Shown in pieces: positions 24,184 to 33,186 of a stretch of DNA of 64,000 bases (positions are counted from its first letter, which is position 1; each line of letters starts with the position of its first letter). Under the pieces are notes generated by a model. The model was not told where the DNA came from, made no database searches, and saw only the letters and a program-made list of their open reading frames with translations. The DNA comes from Granulicella rosea (GTDB taxonomy: Bacteria; Acidobacteriota; Terriglobia; Terriglobales; Acidobacteriaceae), in NCBI RefSeq assembly GCF_900188085.1, contig NZ_FZOU01000007.1, positions 1 to 64,000 of the forward strand, written 5' to 3'. Made by a program: the position numbers and the translations under genes.

Positions 24184-25185
24184 CTACGGCCTCCGCCGCT
24201 CCAGCGAAAACGGCCGTTTCGGCTCCGGCTTGATCGCGTCGCGATTCTCGGGCGCGGTTGGGTGAACGCCGAAGTCCCACACGCCCAGGTTGATCTCCTT
24301 ATCGGAGATCACCTCCAGCAGCGCGTACTCGCCGATCAGCAGCGGCTGGTCGGGCGTCACCTTCATCCAGTGGCCGCCGGGCAGTTGCTCGGTCGTGGTT
24401 TCGACGACGTCGTCCTGCTGCTTCGTTCCGCCCAGCAGGCTGGTCTTGAAGCTGTAGACCACGCGTGCGTTGGTGCGAACCTCCGTGCGGACAATGACAT
24501 AGCGGCTGGTCGCGGGGATGACGTTGCCGCGCTGCGGCTGGTTGTTCGCACCGCCGGTGTCGACCGTGAAGGCCTGCCCGCTGCCTGCGGTGTCGCTCTC
24601 ATCGCCGATGCGCAGGTAGAGCACGGGCCGGTCGACATGGACCTGCACAGCGGCCCTTTCGCCCTTGAGCTGGACGACCTGGTGCGCGCTGGCGAAGGGA
24701 TTGAGCGTCGCCTTCAGCATGTTGTGGCCGGTCGAGCGGTTCAGGTCGCCGTCGGACTGGACGAGCGGGACGAGTTCCGGCGCGCCCTGCCAGGTGTCGA
24801 GCGCAAGGACGCTATCCTGCTCCGGCAGATGGAGATCGGGCGCGACCAGCGGGGCGAACGAGGCGCGCTCAGCCTCTTCTTTCAGCAGCTCGGGGTCGAT
24901 CGCGGGTGCGCGGTCGGGCGCATCGGGCGTCGCGGCGGCGCCGGGGCTGTGCTGGCGCTCCCACTTGCGCGTGGCGTCGAGGTCGACCAGGTCGAGCGGA
25001 ATGTCCTCGGTCGCGCCGCCGCGCTCCGCGCTGACATAGCGCACCGTCTGGCCCGCGACCTGGTAGCTCATCACGATCTGGTAGCTGCCGTCCTTCAGGA
25101 TCAGCCGCGTGCGATGCGGCGCGGCGGACTGCTGCGCCGCGCAGGTGAGCGAGGCGAGCAGGACGAATCTGGCAAGGCTTCTCAT
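24184..25185 (-). CDS. Exported protein of unknown function
   Basis: A 333-residue product. ATG 25185 is chosen because GGGGGTGA lies 9 bases before it. It begins with a signal peptide (MRSLARFVLLASLTCAAQQ). Residues about 25-60 read 'LILKDGSYQIVMSYQVAGQTVRYVSAERG', an acidobacterial-type beta motif seen in unannotated exported proteins. The C-terminal half is beta-rich (about 190-320) without a recognisable active site. It is probably periplasmic. No function is assigned. Confidence 0.7.
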   Translation of the reverse strand: MRSLARFVLLASLTCAAQQSAAPHRTRLILKDGSYQIVMSYQVAGQTVRYVSAERGGATEDIPLDLVDLDATRKWERQHSPGAAATPDAPDRAPAIDPELLKEEAERASFAPLVAPDLHLPEQDSVLALDTWQGAPELVPLVQSDGDLNRSTGHNMLKATLNPFASAHQVVQLKGERAAVQVHVDRPVLYLRIGDESDTAGSGQAFTVDTGGANNQPQRGNVIPATSRYVIVRTEVRTNARVVYSFKTSLLGGTKQQDDVVETTTEQLPGGHWMKVTPDQPLLIGEYALLEVISDKEINLGVWDFGVHPTAPENRDAIKPEPKRPFSLERRRP

Positions 25186-25272
25186 ACGACGGCTCACCCC
25201 CAGATTTTAGCCCCTGCGAGCATGCGGCGGCCATGTTCCTCCATATGGCCCGATTTCCGCATCTAAGCAGGT

Positions 25273-25692
25273 ATGAACATGTTGCTGAGACCGTGTTTTC
25301 TCGTAATCGACCGCGAATACGCAGGCAGCATCTCCACCCGCAAGCTCGTCATCGAGACCGCCAAGCTGAACGTCATCACCAGTTACAGCGGCGCCGAGGC
25401 GTTGGAGACGCTGGCGCACTTCCCCAACGTCAGCGGCGTCGTGATGGACGGCGGTATCCAGGATATCCCCTGCTCCGAGCTGATCCGGGCCATCAAGGCG
25501 CTGCACCCTGGCCTGCCGATCATCGTGGTCGCCGCGCCCGGGTTTACGGACTGTCCCGGCGCGGACCACCAGCTCGAAAGTTTCGATCCCGCCAGCCTGC
25601 TGGAGCTGCTAAAGAGCCTCCACCCGGAGAAGAACCGGGAGATCGAACAGCGCAGCGAAGACCTGAGCCGCAAAGATCGACTCCAGCCTTAG
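25273..25692 (+). CDS. Degenerate response-regulator receiver domain
   Basis: A 139-residue stand-alone domain with receiver-fold spacing: strand 1 'CFLVIDRE', strand 3 'VSGVVMDGG' with a candidate phospho-Asp near residue 60, strand 4 'PIIVVAAPGF', and 'FDPASLLELLKSL' after strand 5. The acidic pair at strand 1 is reduced to one Asp. The strand-4 Thr/Ser is Ala. The invariant Lys of 'KPF' is Glu ('ESFDP'). It probably does not switch by ordinary phosphorylation. There is no output domain. A basic and acidic tail follows. Confidence 0.7.
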   Translation: MNMLLRPCFLVIDREYAGSISTRKLVIETAKLNVITSYSGAEALETLAHFPNVSGVVMDGGIQDIPCSELIRAIKALHPGLPIIVVAAPGFTDCPGADHQLESFDPASLLELLKSLHPEKNREIEQRSEDLSRKDRLQP

Positions 25693-25738
25693 GCGATGAC
25701 CGGTTGACCGCGACGCGCCGACACGCATCCAACCGGGC

Positions 25739-26704
25739 ATGTTCGGGCCCCTGAGATGGAGTTGGAGCTGGCTGTCAGGCACAGGCGTCTTGCTGCTGGC
25801 GATGCTTGCGCCGCCAGCCTCTGCCTCCGTCACCGTGCTGGTGGGCGAACCCTTCGGCAGCTTCGGCGCGATGATGCCGAACGGCCACACCTCTATCTAT
25901 CTCGACCGCATCTGCGCCGACGGCCCGACGAAGCTGCGTATGTGCCATCCGGGCGAGCCGCAGGGCGTCGTGGTCGCGCGCTACTTCCACATCGGCGATC
26001 TGGACTGGATCGCCACACCGCCGCTCGAGTTCCTCTACGCCGCCGATCGCGCCAGCGAGATTCCCGCCAGCGCCACAGACGCGCAGGTGGAGGCGTTGCG
26101 GCAGGCCTATCGCGCACGCTACCTTCAGGCTGCCATGCCCGCCGAAGCGGAGAACGCCAAGGCGTGGGAGGAGTGGCGGGAGACCGCCGGCATGGCCTAC
26201 ATCCGGCGCTTCTGGGGTTACGAACTGGCGACGACGCGCGAGCAGGACGAGCGTCTCGTCGCCGCCTTGAACGCCGCGCCCAACCGCCGCCGCTACAGCG
26301 TGATCCGGGCCAACTGCGCGAACTTCGCCGCCGACATCGTGAACTTCTACTACCCCCGCACGGTCCGGGCGGACCACCTCAGCGACCTCGGCATCCTCTC
26401 GCCCAAGCAGGTCGCGCGGCGCGTGGCGACCTACGGCAAAAAGCATCCCGAAGCCGAACTGAAGGTCATCGAGATCGCCCAGACGCCGGGCACGCTGCCG
26501 CGCAGCAAGCCCGTCCGCGGCGGCGCGGAAGGCTTCCTGAAGACCAAGCGCTACCTCGCGCCGCTGCTGGTCGTCCAGCCGGAGGTGGTGATCGGCCTGA
26601 CGGCGGCGTACCTGGACCGCGGTCGTTGGCAGATCGGTCGCGGCGCGGAGGTTGTCGGGCCGGAGGAGTTCGAGCCTGTGCCGGGCGTCGTGAGCAGCCG
26701 ATAG
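25739..26704 (+). CDS. Exported permuted papain-like (LRAT/NlpC-like) protein
   Basis: A 321-residue protein with a signal peptide (residues about 1-30, ending ASAS). H50 in 'PNGHTSIYLD' and C193 in 'RANCANFAADIVNFYY' are arranged His-first, Cys-later in an NCxxF context, as in the circularly permuted papain-like LRAT/YiiX group. Two further Cys at about residues 58 and 68 may form a disulfide. Members of that superfamily act as amidases, acyltransferases or peptidases on lipids or cell wall. The substrate here is unknown. The call rests on motif order. Confidence 0.6.
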   Translation: MFGPLRWSWSWLSGTGVLLLAMLAPPASASVTVLVGEPFGSFGAMMPNGHTSIYLDRICADGPTKLRMCHPGEPQGVVVARYFHIGDLDWIATPPLEFLYAADRASEIPASATDAQVEALRQAYRARYLQAAMPAEAENAKAWEEWRETAGMAYIRRFWGYELATTREQDERLVAALNAAPNRRRYSVIRANCANFAADIVNFYYPRTVRADHLSDLGILSPKQVARRVATYGKKHPEAELKVIEIAQTPGTLPRSKPVRGGAEGFLKTKRYLAPLLVVQPEVVIGLTAAYLDRGRWQIGRGAEVVGPEEFEPVPGVVSSR

Positions 26705-26791
26705 CACGGCCTGCGGATATACTGGCGGTGTAACGCGCAGCTCACACGATGGATGGGCCCTGAAGCCCGGCGCACCAGAACGGCAGTCCGG

Positions 26792-27415
26792 ATGGCGACC
26801 ATGTCGGTTCTCCCGATCTTCCTGTTGATCTTTGTCATCGTTATCTACATGACTGTGAAGGCGTCCTGGAAGACGATCTCCGCAAGCAAACCCTCTCCCG
26901 AAGCCCTTGACCTCATCTCGGTTCGCGACGCCGTGATGGAAAAGCGCGGCTGGAGCGCCGAACGCGCCGAAGCCGCGCGAATCGAATACCTCCGCTTCCT
27001 TACCCTGCTGCAGACACAGCCGGGATTCATGGTCATTCCATGGCCGAACGCCCAAGGCGAGGACGACCTCGACCAGTTCTGGCACCAGCACATTCTCGAT
27101 ACGCGCAAGTATGCCAACGACTGCGATCTGCTCTTCGGCAGGCTGATGCATCACAACCCGCACGTCGTGCAGGGTTCGGAGCAGGAGCTGGAGTCGGTGA
27201 AGAAGACACAGCGCCTGTACGCCCGCCGGTTCGGCTCCGACACCAACGGAGGCGCGGCCGATACTCTGCTGTTGACAGGTTGCAGCACCTGCGGGGCGTC
27301 CAGCTCCTCCCATCACTCCGGCGATGGAGGCCACGGCGGAGACAGCGCGGGTCACGGCTGCGGCAGCCACGGTTGTGGTGGACATAGCTGCGGCCATGGC
27401 TGCGGCGGCCACTGA
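26792..27415 (+). CDS. DUF1399 (glycine-rich domain) protein with Gly/His/Cys metal-like tail
   Basis: About 207 residues from ATG 26792; ATG 26753 is an alternative. One membrane helix (about residues 3-22, 'LPIFLLIFVIVIYMT') leads to a soluble domain with 'DLDQFWHQHILDTRKYANDCDLLFGRLMHHNP'-like text. That text is the DUF1399/GRDP signature, with WHxHILDTR and YxxDC. The last 35 residues are almost only Gly, His, Ser and Cys in HGCGxH repeats. The same Gly/Cys/His tail style occurs in other bacterial DUF1399 proteins. It may bind metal. The function is unknown. Confidence 0.75.
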   Translation: MATMSVLPIFLLIFVIVIYMTVKASWKTISASKPSPEALDLISVRDAVMEKRGWSAERAEAARIEYLRFLTLLQTQPGFMVIPWPNAQGEDDLDQFWHQHILDTRKYANDCDLLFGRLMHHNPHVVQGSEQELESVKKTQRLYARRFGSDTNGGAADTLLLTGCSTCGASSSSHHSGDGGHGGDSAGHGCGSHGCGGHSCGHGCGGH

Positions 27416-27422
27416 AAGAAGT

Positions 27423-27836
27423 ATGCTGGATGCTATGAACACAGAACTTATCTTGCGCGGCATCGACGCAGAGATCGACAAACTACTGCGCGTCCGCGCC
27501 ATTCTGTTAGAGGTTGCGGAGCCGGCGCCCATCAAGCCTGTCAGCGTGAAGCGCGCCTACGCGAAGAGAGCGCCCGTGGTGGACGCTGAGCCGGAGCCGC
27601 GCGTGACGATCCTTCCACCCCGGCAAAAACGCGAGTACACGCGACGGCCAAAGCCCGCGGCCACCGCGCCGAATGCTCTCTCCGCTTCTGTCAGCGATAA
27701 GCCAGTCTTCGTGCCGAAGACCGCTCCCCTCGCCATTCCGGCGCAGGCGGCGCCGCCGCCCGACGACAGTGCGCTGGAGGCAGCGATGCGCCAGCATCTG
27801 CTTGGGGGAGCCGCGCCGGTTCGTAGCGTGAATTAG
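27423..27836 (+). CDS. Small Ala/Pro/Lys-rich protein, unknown
   Basis: A 137-residue product. The helical head is 'MNTELILRGIDAEIDKLLRVRAILLEV'. It is followed by basic repeats (KRAYAKRAPV, KREYTRRPKP) in an Ala/Pro-rich disordered middle, and a short amphipathic end 'LEAAMRQHLLGG'. ATG 27423 or ATG 27435 could start it. The head resembles the 'EIxxLxxARxLL' helix found in small DNA-associated acidobacterial proteins, but no family is claimed. It lies 7 bases after the DUF1399 gene, so co-transcription is likely. Confidence 0.6.
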   Translation: MLDAMNTELILRGIDAEIDKLLRVRAILLEVAEPAPIKPVSVKRAYAKRAPVVDAEPEPRVTILPPRQKREYTRRPKPAATAPNALSASVSDKPVFVPKTAPLAIPAQAAPPPDDSALEAAMRQHLLGGAAPVRSVN

Positions 27837-27881
27837 CGAATTTGCCCGGTATCCAACGCCGTTCACGAGCACGGCGACAAG

Positions 27882-28214
27882 CTACTTGATCTCCGTGGCT
27901 CGCTTCAGGGTCTCGTCGATGCGTGTCTGCCAGCCCGGACCGGTGGCGCGGAAGTATTCGAGAACAGACCTCGAGAGACGTAGAGAGACAAGCTGCTTCG
28001 GCGGCGCCTTCTGCGGGCCCCGCTTGCCGGGGCCGTGGATGATGGTAGCGGCATCCCAGTATGCGTCGACAGCGGCATCGTCGTTCGGATCGTACGGGCC
28101 ATCCTCGGGGTCGTACGGGATCGGCGCGTCGGATTCGGCCATGCGCTTGACGTAATCCCAATCGGTCTTACTTCCGGGCGTCAAGATACCGTCGACGCTC
28201 TTTCCGTGAGGCAT
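27882..28214 (-). CDS. brnA: BrnA-type antitoxin
   Basis: A 110-residue antitoxin of the BrnT/BrnA type II system. ATG 28214 gives 'MPHGKSVDGILTPGSKTDWDYVKRM', like the BrnA head with its WD and 'RM' phrase. An acidic middle (YDPEDGPYDPNDDAAVD) leads to the C-terminal ribbon-helix-helix 'KQLVSLRLSRSVLEYFRATGPGWQTRIDETLKR', which binds DNA and represses the operon. It overlaps the brnT reading frame by 47 bases. The toxin is transcribed first, which is the usual BrnTA order. Confidence 0.88.
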   Translation of the reverse strand: MPHGKSVDGILTPGSKTDWDYVKRMAESDAPIPYDPEDGPYDPNDDAAVDAYWDAATIIHGPGKRGPQKAPPKQLVSLRLSRSVLEYFRATGPGWQTRIDETLKRATEIK

Positions 28215-28440
28215 TGCGAAACGAGATGATGCGGACGTCGGCGCCACGTTCGACGTAGACGAGCGTGAGATATGTCTGGACGACTTGGATGACCGCAACG
28301 TCGGCATAGCGCTGTTCCTCGTTACGGTTCGTCACAACCGTAATCTTCTCCGGATTCTCGTAGACGACATAGGCATCTGCGAAGTCCAGCCGGTGTTTGG
28401 CGAGATTGGCTAGACGCTTCTTCTCGTCCCAAACGTACAT
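28168..28440 (-). CDS. brnT: BrnT-type toxin (RelE-like ribonuclease)
   Basis: A 90-residue toxin. 'MYVWDEKKRLANLAKHRLDFADAYVVYENP' is the BrnT start: the family phrase is 'fewDp.Ka..N..KHgvsF.eA..vf.d'. 'VEMGADVRIISFRNASRKERRRY'-type text at the end supplies the catalytic basic residues ('RIISFRxAxxxERRxY'). BrnT cleaves RNA and halts growth until BrnA binds it. The locus is lower in GC than its surroundings, as expected for a mobile TA module. Confidence 0.9.
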   Translation of the reverse strand: MYVWDEKKRLANLAKHRLDFADAYVVYENPEKITVVTNRNEEQRYADVAVIQVVQTYLTLVYVERGADVRIISFRNASRKERRRYLDARK

Positions 28441-28509
28441 GGGCTTATTGTAGCTACAACAAGTTCTTTTGACAAAGTAGCTTGCTGCTTCGTTATAGCG
28501 CTTGAATTG

Positions 28510-29028
28510 TCATTTCGTCGTGGACTTGCCGTACTCCTCCTGGAGCTGTTTCATGAAGTCAGCCGTCATCTGCTGTATCTGCGGGGTGAGAGCCTCCATC
28601 TTCTGGCGGTTGACCTCCAACATCCGGCTCGTCACCTCGGGCGTTTTGGCGAGGAGCTTTTGGCCGATCGGCGACTTGTAAAAGAGGAGAATCGCAGAGA
28701 TCTCCTCCTCGGAGTAAAGGTCGGCATAGATCTTCTCGTAGGCTGGTCCAAGATTCGTCCAGTCGTACCTCGAAGCGACCAGCTCGGAGAGCTTCTTGTA
28801 GTACGCGTCGACCGATTTCGTCTGGTCGCTGGGCAGGCCAAAGGAGGCAATCTGCTGAGCCGCGAAGTTCTTCGACTGGGCTTCCGCCGCGACCTTCATC
28901 TGCTCGACGCGATCCTGCATGTGCGTCAGTTGAAAGTATTCGAGGAGCTTTGCATGCTTGCTCGCCTCGTCTGCGCGAGCCAGGGTTGAAATGCACAGGA
29001 CGGCGGCGAAACACCAGATGCGACGCAT
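28510..29028 (-). CDS. Exported DUF2059 protein
   Basis: A 172-residue protein with a signal peptide (MRRIWCFAAVLCISTLARA). The all-helical DUF2059 domain contains 'YEKIYADLYSEEEISAILLFYKSPIGQKLLAKTPEV', whose 'FYxSPxGQKLL' is the family hallmark. It is probably periplasmic. The family's role is unknown. It lies 12 bases downstream of nothing in its own direction (the OPT gene starts 2.2 kb further up and ends 12 bases before its ATG), so it is probably co-transcribed with the OPT transporter. Confidence 0.85.
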   Translation of the reverse strand: MRRIWCFAAVLCISTLARADEASKHAKLLEYFQLTHMQDRVEQMKVAAEAQSKNFAAQQIASFGLPSDQTKSVDAYYKKLSELVASRYDWTNLGPAYEKIYADLYSEEEISAILLFYKSPIGQKLLAKTPEVTSRMLEVNRQKMEALTPQIQQMTADFMKQLQEEYGKSTTK

Positions 29029-29040
29029 GGTCTACTCCTC

Positions 29041-31263
29041 TTATTTGGTATCCAACGGCTTGCGCGCGAAGTAGTACAAACTGAACGCCAGCAACCCGAA
29101 CATCACGACGCTGGTCCAGTCGTGCAGCGTGGAGTGCGCGCTGAAGCTGGCCGGGAAGCGCGGGATCGAGCGCTCGGTCGCGGCCTCGTACAGCTTCACC
29201 ACCACGCCCAGCAGGCCAACGATGCCGCCCGCGGCGATCAGGCCCGAGGCGTAGAGCGAGCCGGGACTGATCTCGCTGTCCGTATCGACGGCGGCGGCGT
29301 TCTCGGCCGCCTGTTTAAGCATCGCGCGGTCAACCATCCAGCGCATCACTCCTCCGACGAAGATCGCGAGCGTCGTCGCAATCGAAAGGTACGCGCCGAC
29401 CGCGAAGGTGAGCGAACGCACGCCCAGCAGCTCCACCACGATCACCAGCGCGACGCCCAGCAGGACGAGCCCCCAGGGCAGCTTCTGCGTCAGGATGCCG
29501 TTGATGACGGTCGCCATCAGCTTGCCTTGCGGCGCGGCGGCCTTCTCGCTGCCGATGCCCTGCGTCCACTGAATCTCGATCTGGTTGGTCGCCGGGTTCA
29601 GCAGATACTTGCCGTCGGGCAGCGTGGTCGAGCCGATGGCGTTCAGCAGGATGTAGTCGTGACCGTTGCCGACGATCTCCTTGTTGCCCTGCTTGCTCGA
29701 AAGCGTCAGGCGCTCACGGTCGAAGTGGCCCTTCTGCTGCACACCGTCCTTGAGCAACGCGTCGGTATAGGCCATCGGCGTGGGCAGGCGCTGGAAGGAT
29801 TCGAGTCCCTTGTTCATCGCGTTCAGCGTCGCGCCGATGGAGAAGACGCAGATGATGACGCCGGCCATCAGCGCGGCTTGCTGCTTCCACGGCGTCGCGC
29901 CGATCAGGTAGCCGGTCTTGAGGTCCTGCGAGGTGTCGCCCGCGTTCGACGCCGCGATGCAGACGATGCCGCCGATCGTAATGGCCAGCGCGCCGAAGGC
30001 GGGCGCCGTCCAGCCCTTCACCAGAAAGATCGCGCAGGTCGCCATCAGCGTCGCAATCGTCATGCCGGAGACCGGCGAGGCCGAGCTGCCCACGATGCCG
30101 ACGATACGCGCCGAGACCGTCACGAACAAAAATCCGAAGACCAGCACCAGCAGCGAGGCGGCGATGTTGGCCAGCAGACCAACCTGCGCCCCCGGCACGG
30201 GATGGAACTGCAGGAACGCGACGATCAGAATCAGCAACAGCACCGAACCGCCCAGCACGACCGACATGGGCAGGTCGTGCGCGGTGCGGATCGGGCCGGT
30301 CGTCCGCGTCTCCGTCTTCCCCTGCGACGCCTTGATGTTGCGGACGCCCTCCAGCAGCGCGCTCGCGATGGTGGGCATGGTTCGCATGAGCGTGATGAGT
30401 CCGGCGGCGGCCACCGCGCCCGCGCCCATCGGCCGCACGTAGGTCTTCCAGAGCGTGCTGGGGTCCATAGCCGAGATCGGCAGGGTGCCGGGGTAGATGA
30501 TGAGGTCGCGGCCGAAGAAGTGGATCGCGGGCATCATGACCAGCCACGAGAAGACGCCGCCCGCGAGCATGATCGCCGCCACGCGGATGCCGATAATGTA
30601 GCCCACGCCGAGATACTCCGGCGTGCAGTCGGCGCGAATGGCCGAGCCCTTGAGGATGTGCTGCGCGCCGAAGTCCGGCTCGTAGTTCGGGCCGGAGGGC
30701 CACATCGCGAAGAGATTGTCGTTCTGAAAGAGCGTGTAGAACGCTCCGAGGCCGAGGCCGAAGAACACCCGCGAGGCGAACGAACCGCCGCGCTCGCCCG
30801 CCATCAGGACGTCCGCGCAGGCCGTGCCTTCGGGGTAAATGAGCGTCTCGTGCTCGTCGACGATGAGCTGGCGCCGCAGCGGGATCATGAACAGCACGCC
30901 CAGCCAGCCGCCGAAGAGCGCGAGGGCGAAGATGCGGGTCGACTCCAGGTCGAAACCTAAAAAGATCAACGCGGGCAGAGTAAAGATGACGCCCGAGGCG
31001 ATCGACTGGCCCGCATTGCCGATGGTCTGGACGATGTTGTTCTCAAGGATGCTGGCCTTGCCGAATGCCCGCAGGATCGAGATCGAGAGCACCGAGATTG
31101 GGATCGACGCCGCGACCGTAAGCCCGGCGCGCAGTCCGACGTAGACCGTCACCGCGCCGAAGAGCACGGCGAAGATCGCACCCAGCAGCAACGCGCGGAG
31201 CGTGAACTCCGGCCGGTTGTCGGAGGCTGGGACGAAGGGCTGAAACTGGTTCGGCTCGGGCAT
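29041..31263 (-). CDS. OPT-family oligopeptide/metal-chelate transporter
   Basis: A 740-residue inner-membrane protein with about 14-16 helices. ATG 31263 begins 'MPEPNQFQPFVPASDNRPEFTLRALLLG', where 'PEFTLRAxLLGxxLA' is the family head. 'YVGLRAGLTVAASIPISVLSISILR' and 'NIVQTIGNAGQSIASGVIFTLPALIFLG' are OPT signatures; 'EGTACADVLMAGERGG' is the 'YPxGxxCAxVL' motif. Bacterial members import oligopeptides or iron-siderophore-like compounds; the substrate here is unknown. A hydrophilic loop of about 100 residues lies near position 540. The DUF2059 gene follows directly. Confidence 0.92.
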   Translation of the reverse strand: MPEPNQFQPFVPASDNRPEFTLRALLLGAIFAVLFGAVTVYVGLRAGLTVAASIPISVLSISILRAFGKASILENNIVQTIGNAGQSIASGVIFTLPALIFLGFDLESTRIFALALFGGWLGVLFMIPLRRQLIVDEHETLIYPEGTACADVLMAGERGGSFASRVFFGLGLGAFYTLFQNDNLFAMWPSGPNYEPDFGAQHILKGSAIRADCTPEYLGVGYIIGIRVAAIMLAGGVFSWLVMMPAIHFFGRDLIIYPGTLPISAMDPSTLWKTYVRPMGAGAVAAAGLITLMRTMPTIASALLEGVRNIKASQGKTETRTTGPIRTAHDLPMSVVLGGSVLLLILIVAFLQFHPVPGAQVGLLANIAASLLVLVFGFLFVTVSARIVGIVGSSASPVSGMTIATLMATCAIFLVKGWTAPAFGALAITIGGIVCIAASNAGDTSQDLKTGYLIGATPWKQQAALMAGVIICVFSIGATLNAMNKGLESFQRLPTPMAYTDALLKDGVQQKGHFDRERLTLSSKQGNKEIVGNGHDYILLNAIGSTTLPDGKYLLNPATNQIEIQWTQGIGSEKAAAPQGKLMATVINGILTQKLPWGLVLLGVALVIVVELLGVRSLTFAVGAYLSIATTLAIFVGGVMRWMVDRAMLKQAAENAAAVDTDSEISPGSLYASGLIAAGGIVGLLGVVVKLYEAATERSIPRFPASFSAHSTLHDWTSVVMFGLLAFSLYYFARKPLDTK

Positions 31264-31561
31264 TGGGTAGGGTGACTCCTGTATCGGGTGAATGCGTTTT
31301 GGCTTGGAGCCGAGTGTATCAGGATGGCCGTTCATCGCCCGATTTGGCGTTTTTGCCCGTCGTGGGCTTATACTTCGGTCATCGGCGCAGAGTGGCTTTG
31401 AAACTTCGTTGCGCCGTCGAGTGAGGTGTGTCTTCAGCGAGAGCTTGAATCGACAGACGCTCGGGACCGCGGCCGGAGCTCCACCCGGCGGGTCGTTTGG
31501 ACCGCTCGCCAGTCCGCCTGGCGACGCGGGGCACGAGCGCGCGAGCGGTTGGCGCGCCGTC

Positions 31562-32446
31562 GTGAGGGTGCTGCGAAGTCCCTCCGTTCTGCCCCGGACT
31601 CTACTGCATGACCTTGTAACGACAGTCTTTCCGGCCGATTGCCGCGTCTGCGGCGGGCCGTTGCTGCGGGCTGGGATGGTTCCGGTCTGCGATGCATGTG
31701 CGGATGAGCTTGCTCCGCAGTCCAGCAGCACGTCCGGGACGCTGTGCGGGCGCTGCGGCGAGGCGCTCGGACTCAACCTCGACCTCGAATCCATTGAAGA
31801 TCAAAGATTTCTCGCGGGTATGCTGCCCGAGGGTGTCCTCTGCTCGGATTGCCGGGCCACGCCGCCGCACTTTGCGCGCGCGGTCGCCTATGGCGCGTAT
31901 CGCGAGGGGCTGCGTGAGATGGTCCACCAGTTGAAGTACGAGCGGGTGAGCGCGCTGGCTAAACCGCTGGGCGCGAAGCTGGCCGAGACGATCCGCCAGC
32001 TCGAAACGACGGCGGACCTCAGCCTGATGGTGGTCGCAGTGCCGCTCTTTCCTGCCAGGCAGGCGGAACGCGGGTACAACCAGAGCATTCTGCTGGCGGA
32101 TGCGGCGATCCGTTTTCTAAAGACAACAACACCGGCTTGGAAGCTCACCGCCGCACACGCCGCCCTGAAGCGGACGCGCCACACCGAGAGCCAGTACGCC
32201 CTCTCGCCGAAGGGCCGCCACGCCAACCTGCGCGGGGCCTTCGAGGTTGCGGACAAAGCCGTCTTCGCGGGCAAAGAGGTGCTGCTGATCGACGACATCT
32301 ACACCACGGGCGCGACGGCCGGCGAGTGCGCGCGCGTGCTGCGCAAGGCCGGCGCAGCGCGGGTCTGGGTCGCGACGCTGGCGCGTGCGCAGGTCGAGCG
32401 GGCTCGCGCGGAGCCGGAAGACTCCGTCGCCATGTGGAGCCACTAG
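31562..32446 (+). CDS. comF: ComF-family amidophosphoribosyltransferase-like protein
   Basis: Homologue of competence protein ComF. It has a zinc-binding head with Cys pairs ('DCRVCGG', 'VCDACADEL', 'LCGRCGEAL', 'LCSDCR') and a type I phosphoribosyltransferase domain with 'QLKYERV' and the PRPP loop '[16 protein letters not shown]'. About 294 residues from GTG 31562; the frame is open upstream, so the start is uncertain (GTG 31568 is also possible). It helps DNA uptake in transformable bacteria; in others its role is unclear. It is divergent from the OPT gene across 298 bases of gene-free, GC-rich DNA. Confidence 0.88.
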   Translation: MRVLRSPSVLPRTLLHDLVTTVFPADCRVCGGPLLRAGMVPVCDACADELAPQSSSTSGTLCGRCGEALGLNLDLESIEDQRFLAGMLPEGVLCSDCRATPPHFARAVAYGAYREGLREMVHQLKYERVSALAKPLGAKLAETIRQLETTADLSLMVVAVPLFPARQAERGYNQSILLADAAIRFLKTTTPAWKLTAAHAALKRTRHTESQYALSPKGRHANLRGAFEVADKAVFAGKEVLLIDDIYTTGATAGECARVLRKAGAARVWVATLARAQVERARAEPEDSVAMWSH

Positions 32447-32498
32447 CAAAAGTTCAGGAACTTCAATGCGGGATATCGGAACCGGAGGAACTTGCAGA

Positions 32499-33158
32499 AT
32501 GCAGACGGGAAAGAGTCGGAAGCAGAGGGTGACGAACAGCCGGCACGCCGGACACAACGGCGCGCAGGCCAAGAAGGCGACCACGGAACTGGACGTGCGG
32601 ATCGGCGTATTCCGCCAGCCGGCCATGCAGACGCCGGTGCTGGTGCTGAACGCGAGCTATGAGCCGATCAACATCTGCGGGGCTCGCCGGGCGCTCGTCC
32701 TGGTCTTAAAGGGCGTGGCGCGCGCGGAGGAGCAGCAGGGCGCGGTGTTGCACGCGCAGCGGATGAACGTCGGCATGCCGTCGGTCATCCGGCTGCTGGA
32801 GTACCGCCGCATCCCGCACCAGACCCGCGCTCTCTCGCGCAAGAACATCCTGCTGCGCGACCGCAACATGTGCCAGTACTGCTCGGTGATTCTGACGGCG
32901 AGCGAGCTGACGCTCGACCATGTGATTCCCCGTTCGCGCGGCGGCCTGTCGACGTGGGAGAACCTCGTCGCCTGCTGCCACGACTGCAACCGCCGCAAGG
33001 GCAACCAGATGCTGCACGAGCTGACCGAGATGAAGCTGCAGCGCGAGCCGAGGCCGTTCTCGCTGCACACCTCGCGCCATATCATGCGGATGATCGGCTC
33101 GGCCGACCCGAGCTGGCGGCGGTATCTTTACTTTGAATCGGGGGATGCGGCGGCTTGA
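32499..33158 (+). CDS. HNH endonuclease
   Basis: A 219-residue protein. ATG 32499 has GGAGGAA about 9 bases upstream. '[28 protein letters not shown]' is the conserved lead-in of this acidobacterial and cyanobacterial HNH subgroup. The nuclease core is '[25 protein letters not shown]', then '[15 protein letters not shown]', with the DHV catalytic His and two CxxC zinc pairs. It is probably housekeeping or repair-type rather than a mobile element enzyme, since no intron or intein is present. It lies 52 bases after comF. Confidence 0.92.
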   Translation: MQTGKSRKQRVTNSRHAGHNGAQAKKATTELDVRIGVFRQPAMQTPVLVLNASYEPINICGARRALVLVLKGVARAEEQQGAVLHAQRMNVGMPSVIRLLEYRRIPHQTRALSRKNILLRDRNMCQYCSVILTASELTLDHVIPRSRGGLSTWENLVACCHDCNRRKGNQMLHELTEMKLQREPRPFSLHTSRHIMRMIGSADPSWRRYLYFESGDAAA

Positions 33159-33186
33159 TGGCAACCGGTTTCGTTCGGCAGACAGA

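Noticed and set aside
28168-28440. Mobile element remnant around the BrnTA locus
   Set aside because: GC is lower, but no terminal repeats, transposase or integrase trace was found.
29122-30960. Plus-strand frame opposite the OPT transporter
   Set aside because: Arg/Ala/His-rich translation without motifs, mirroring a membrane-protein gene.
32499-33158. HNH gene as a homing endonuclease or group II intron part
   Set aside because: There is no interrupted host gene, reverse transcriptase or intron structure, and the lead-in sequence fits a conserved stand-alone subgroup.
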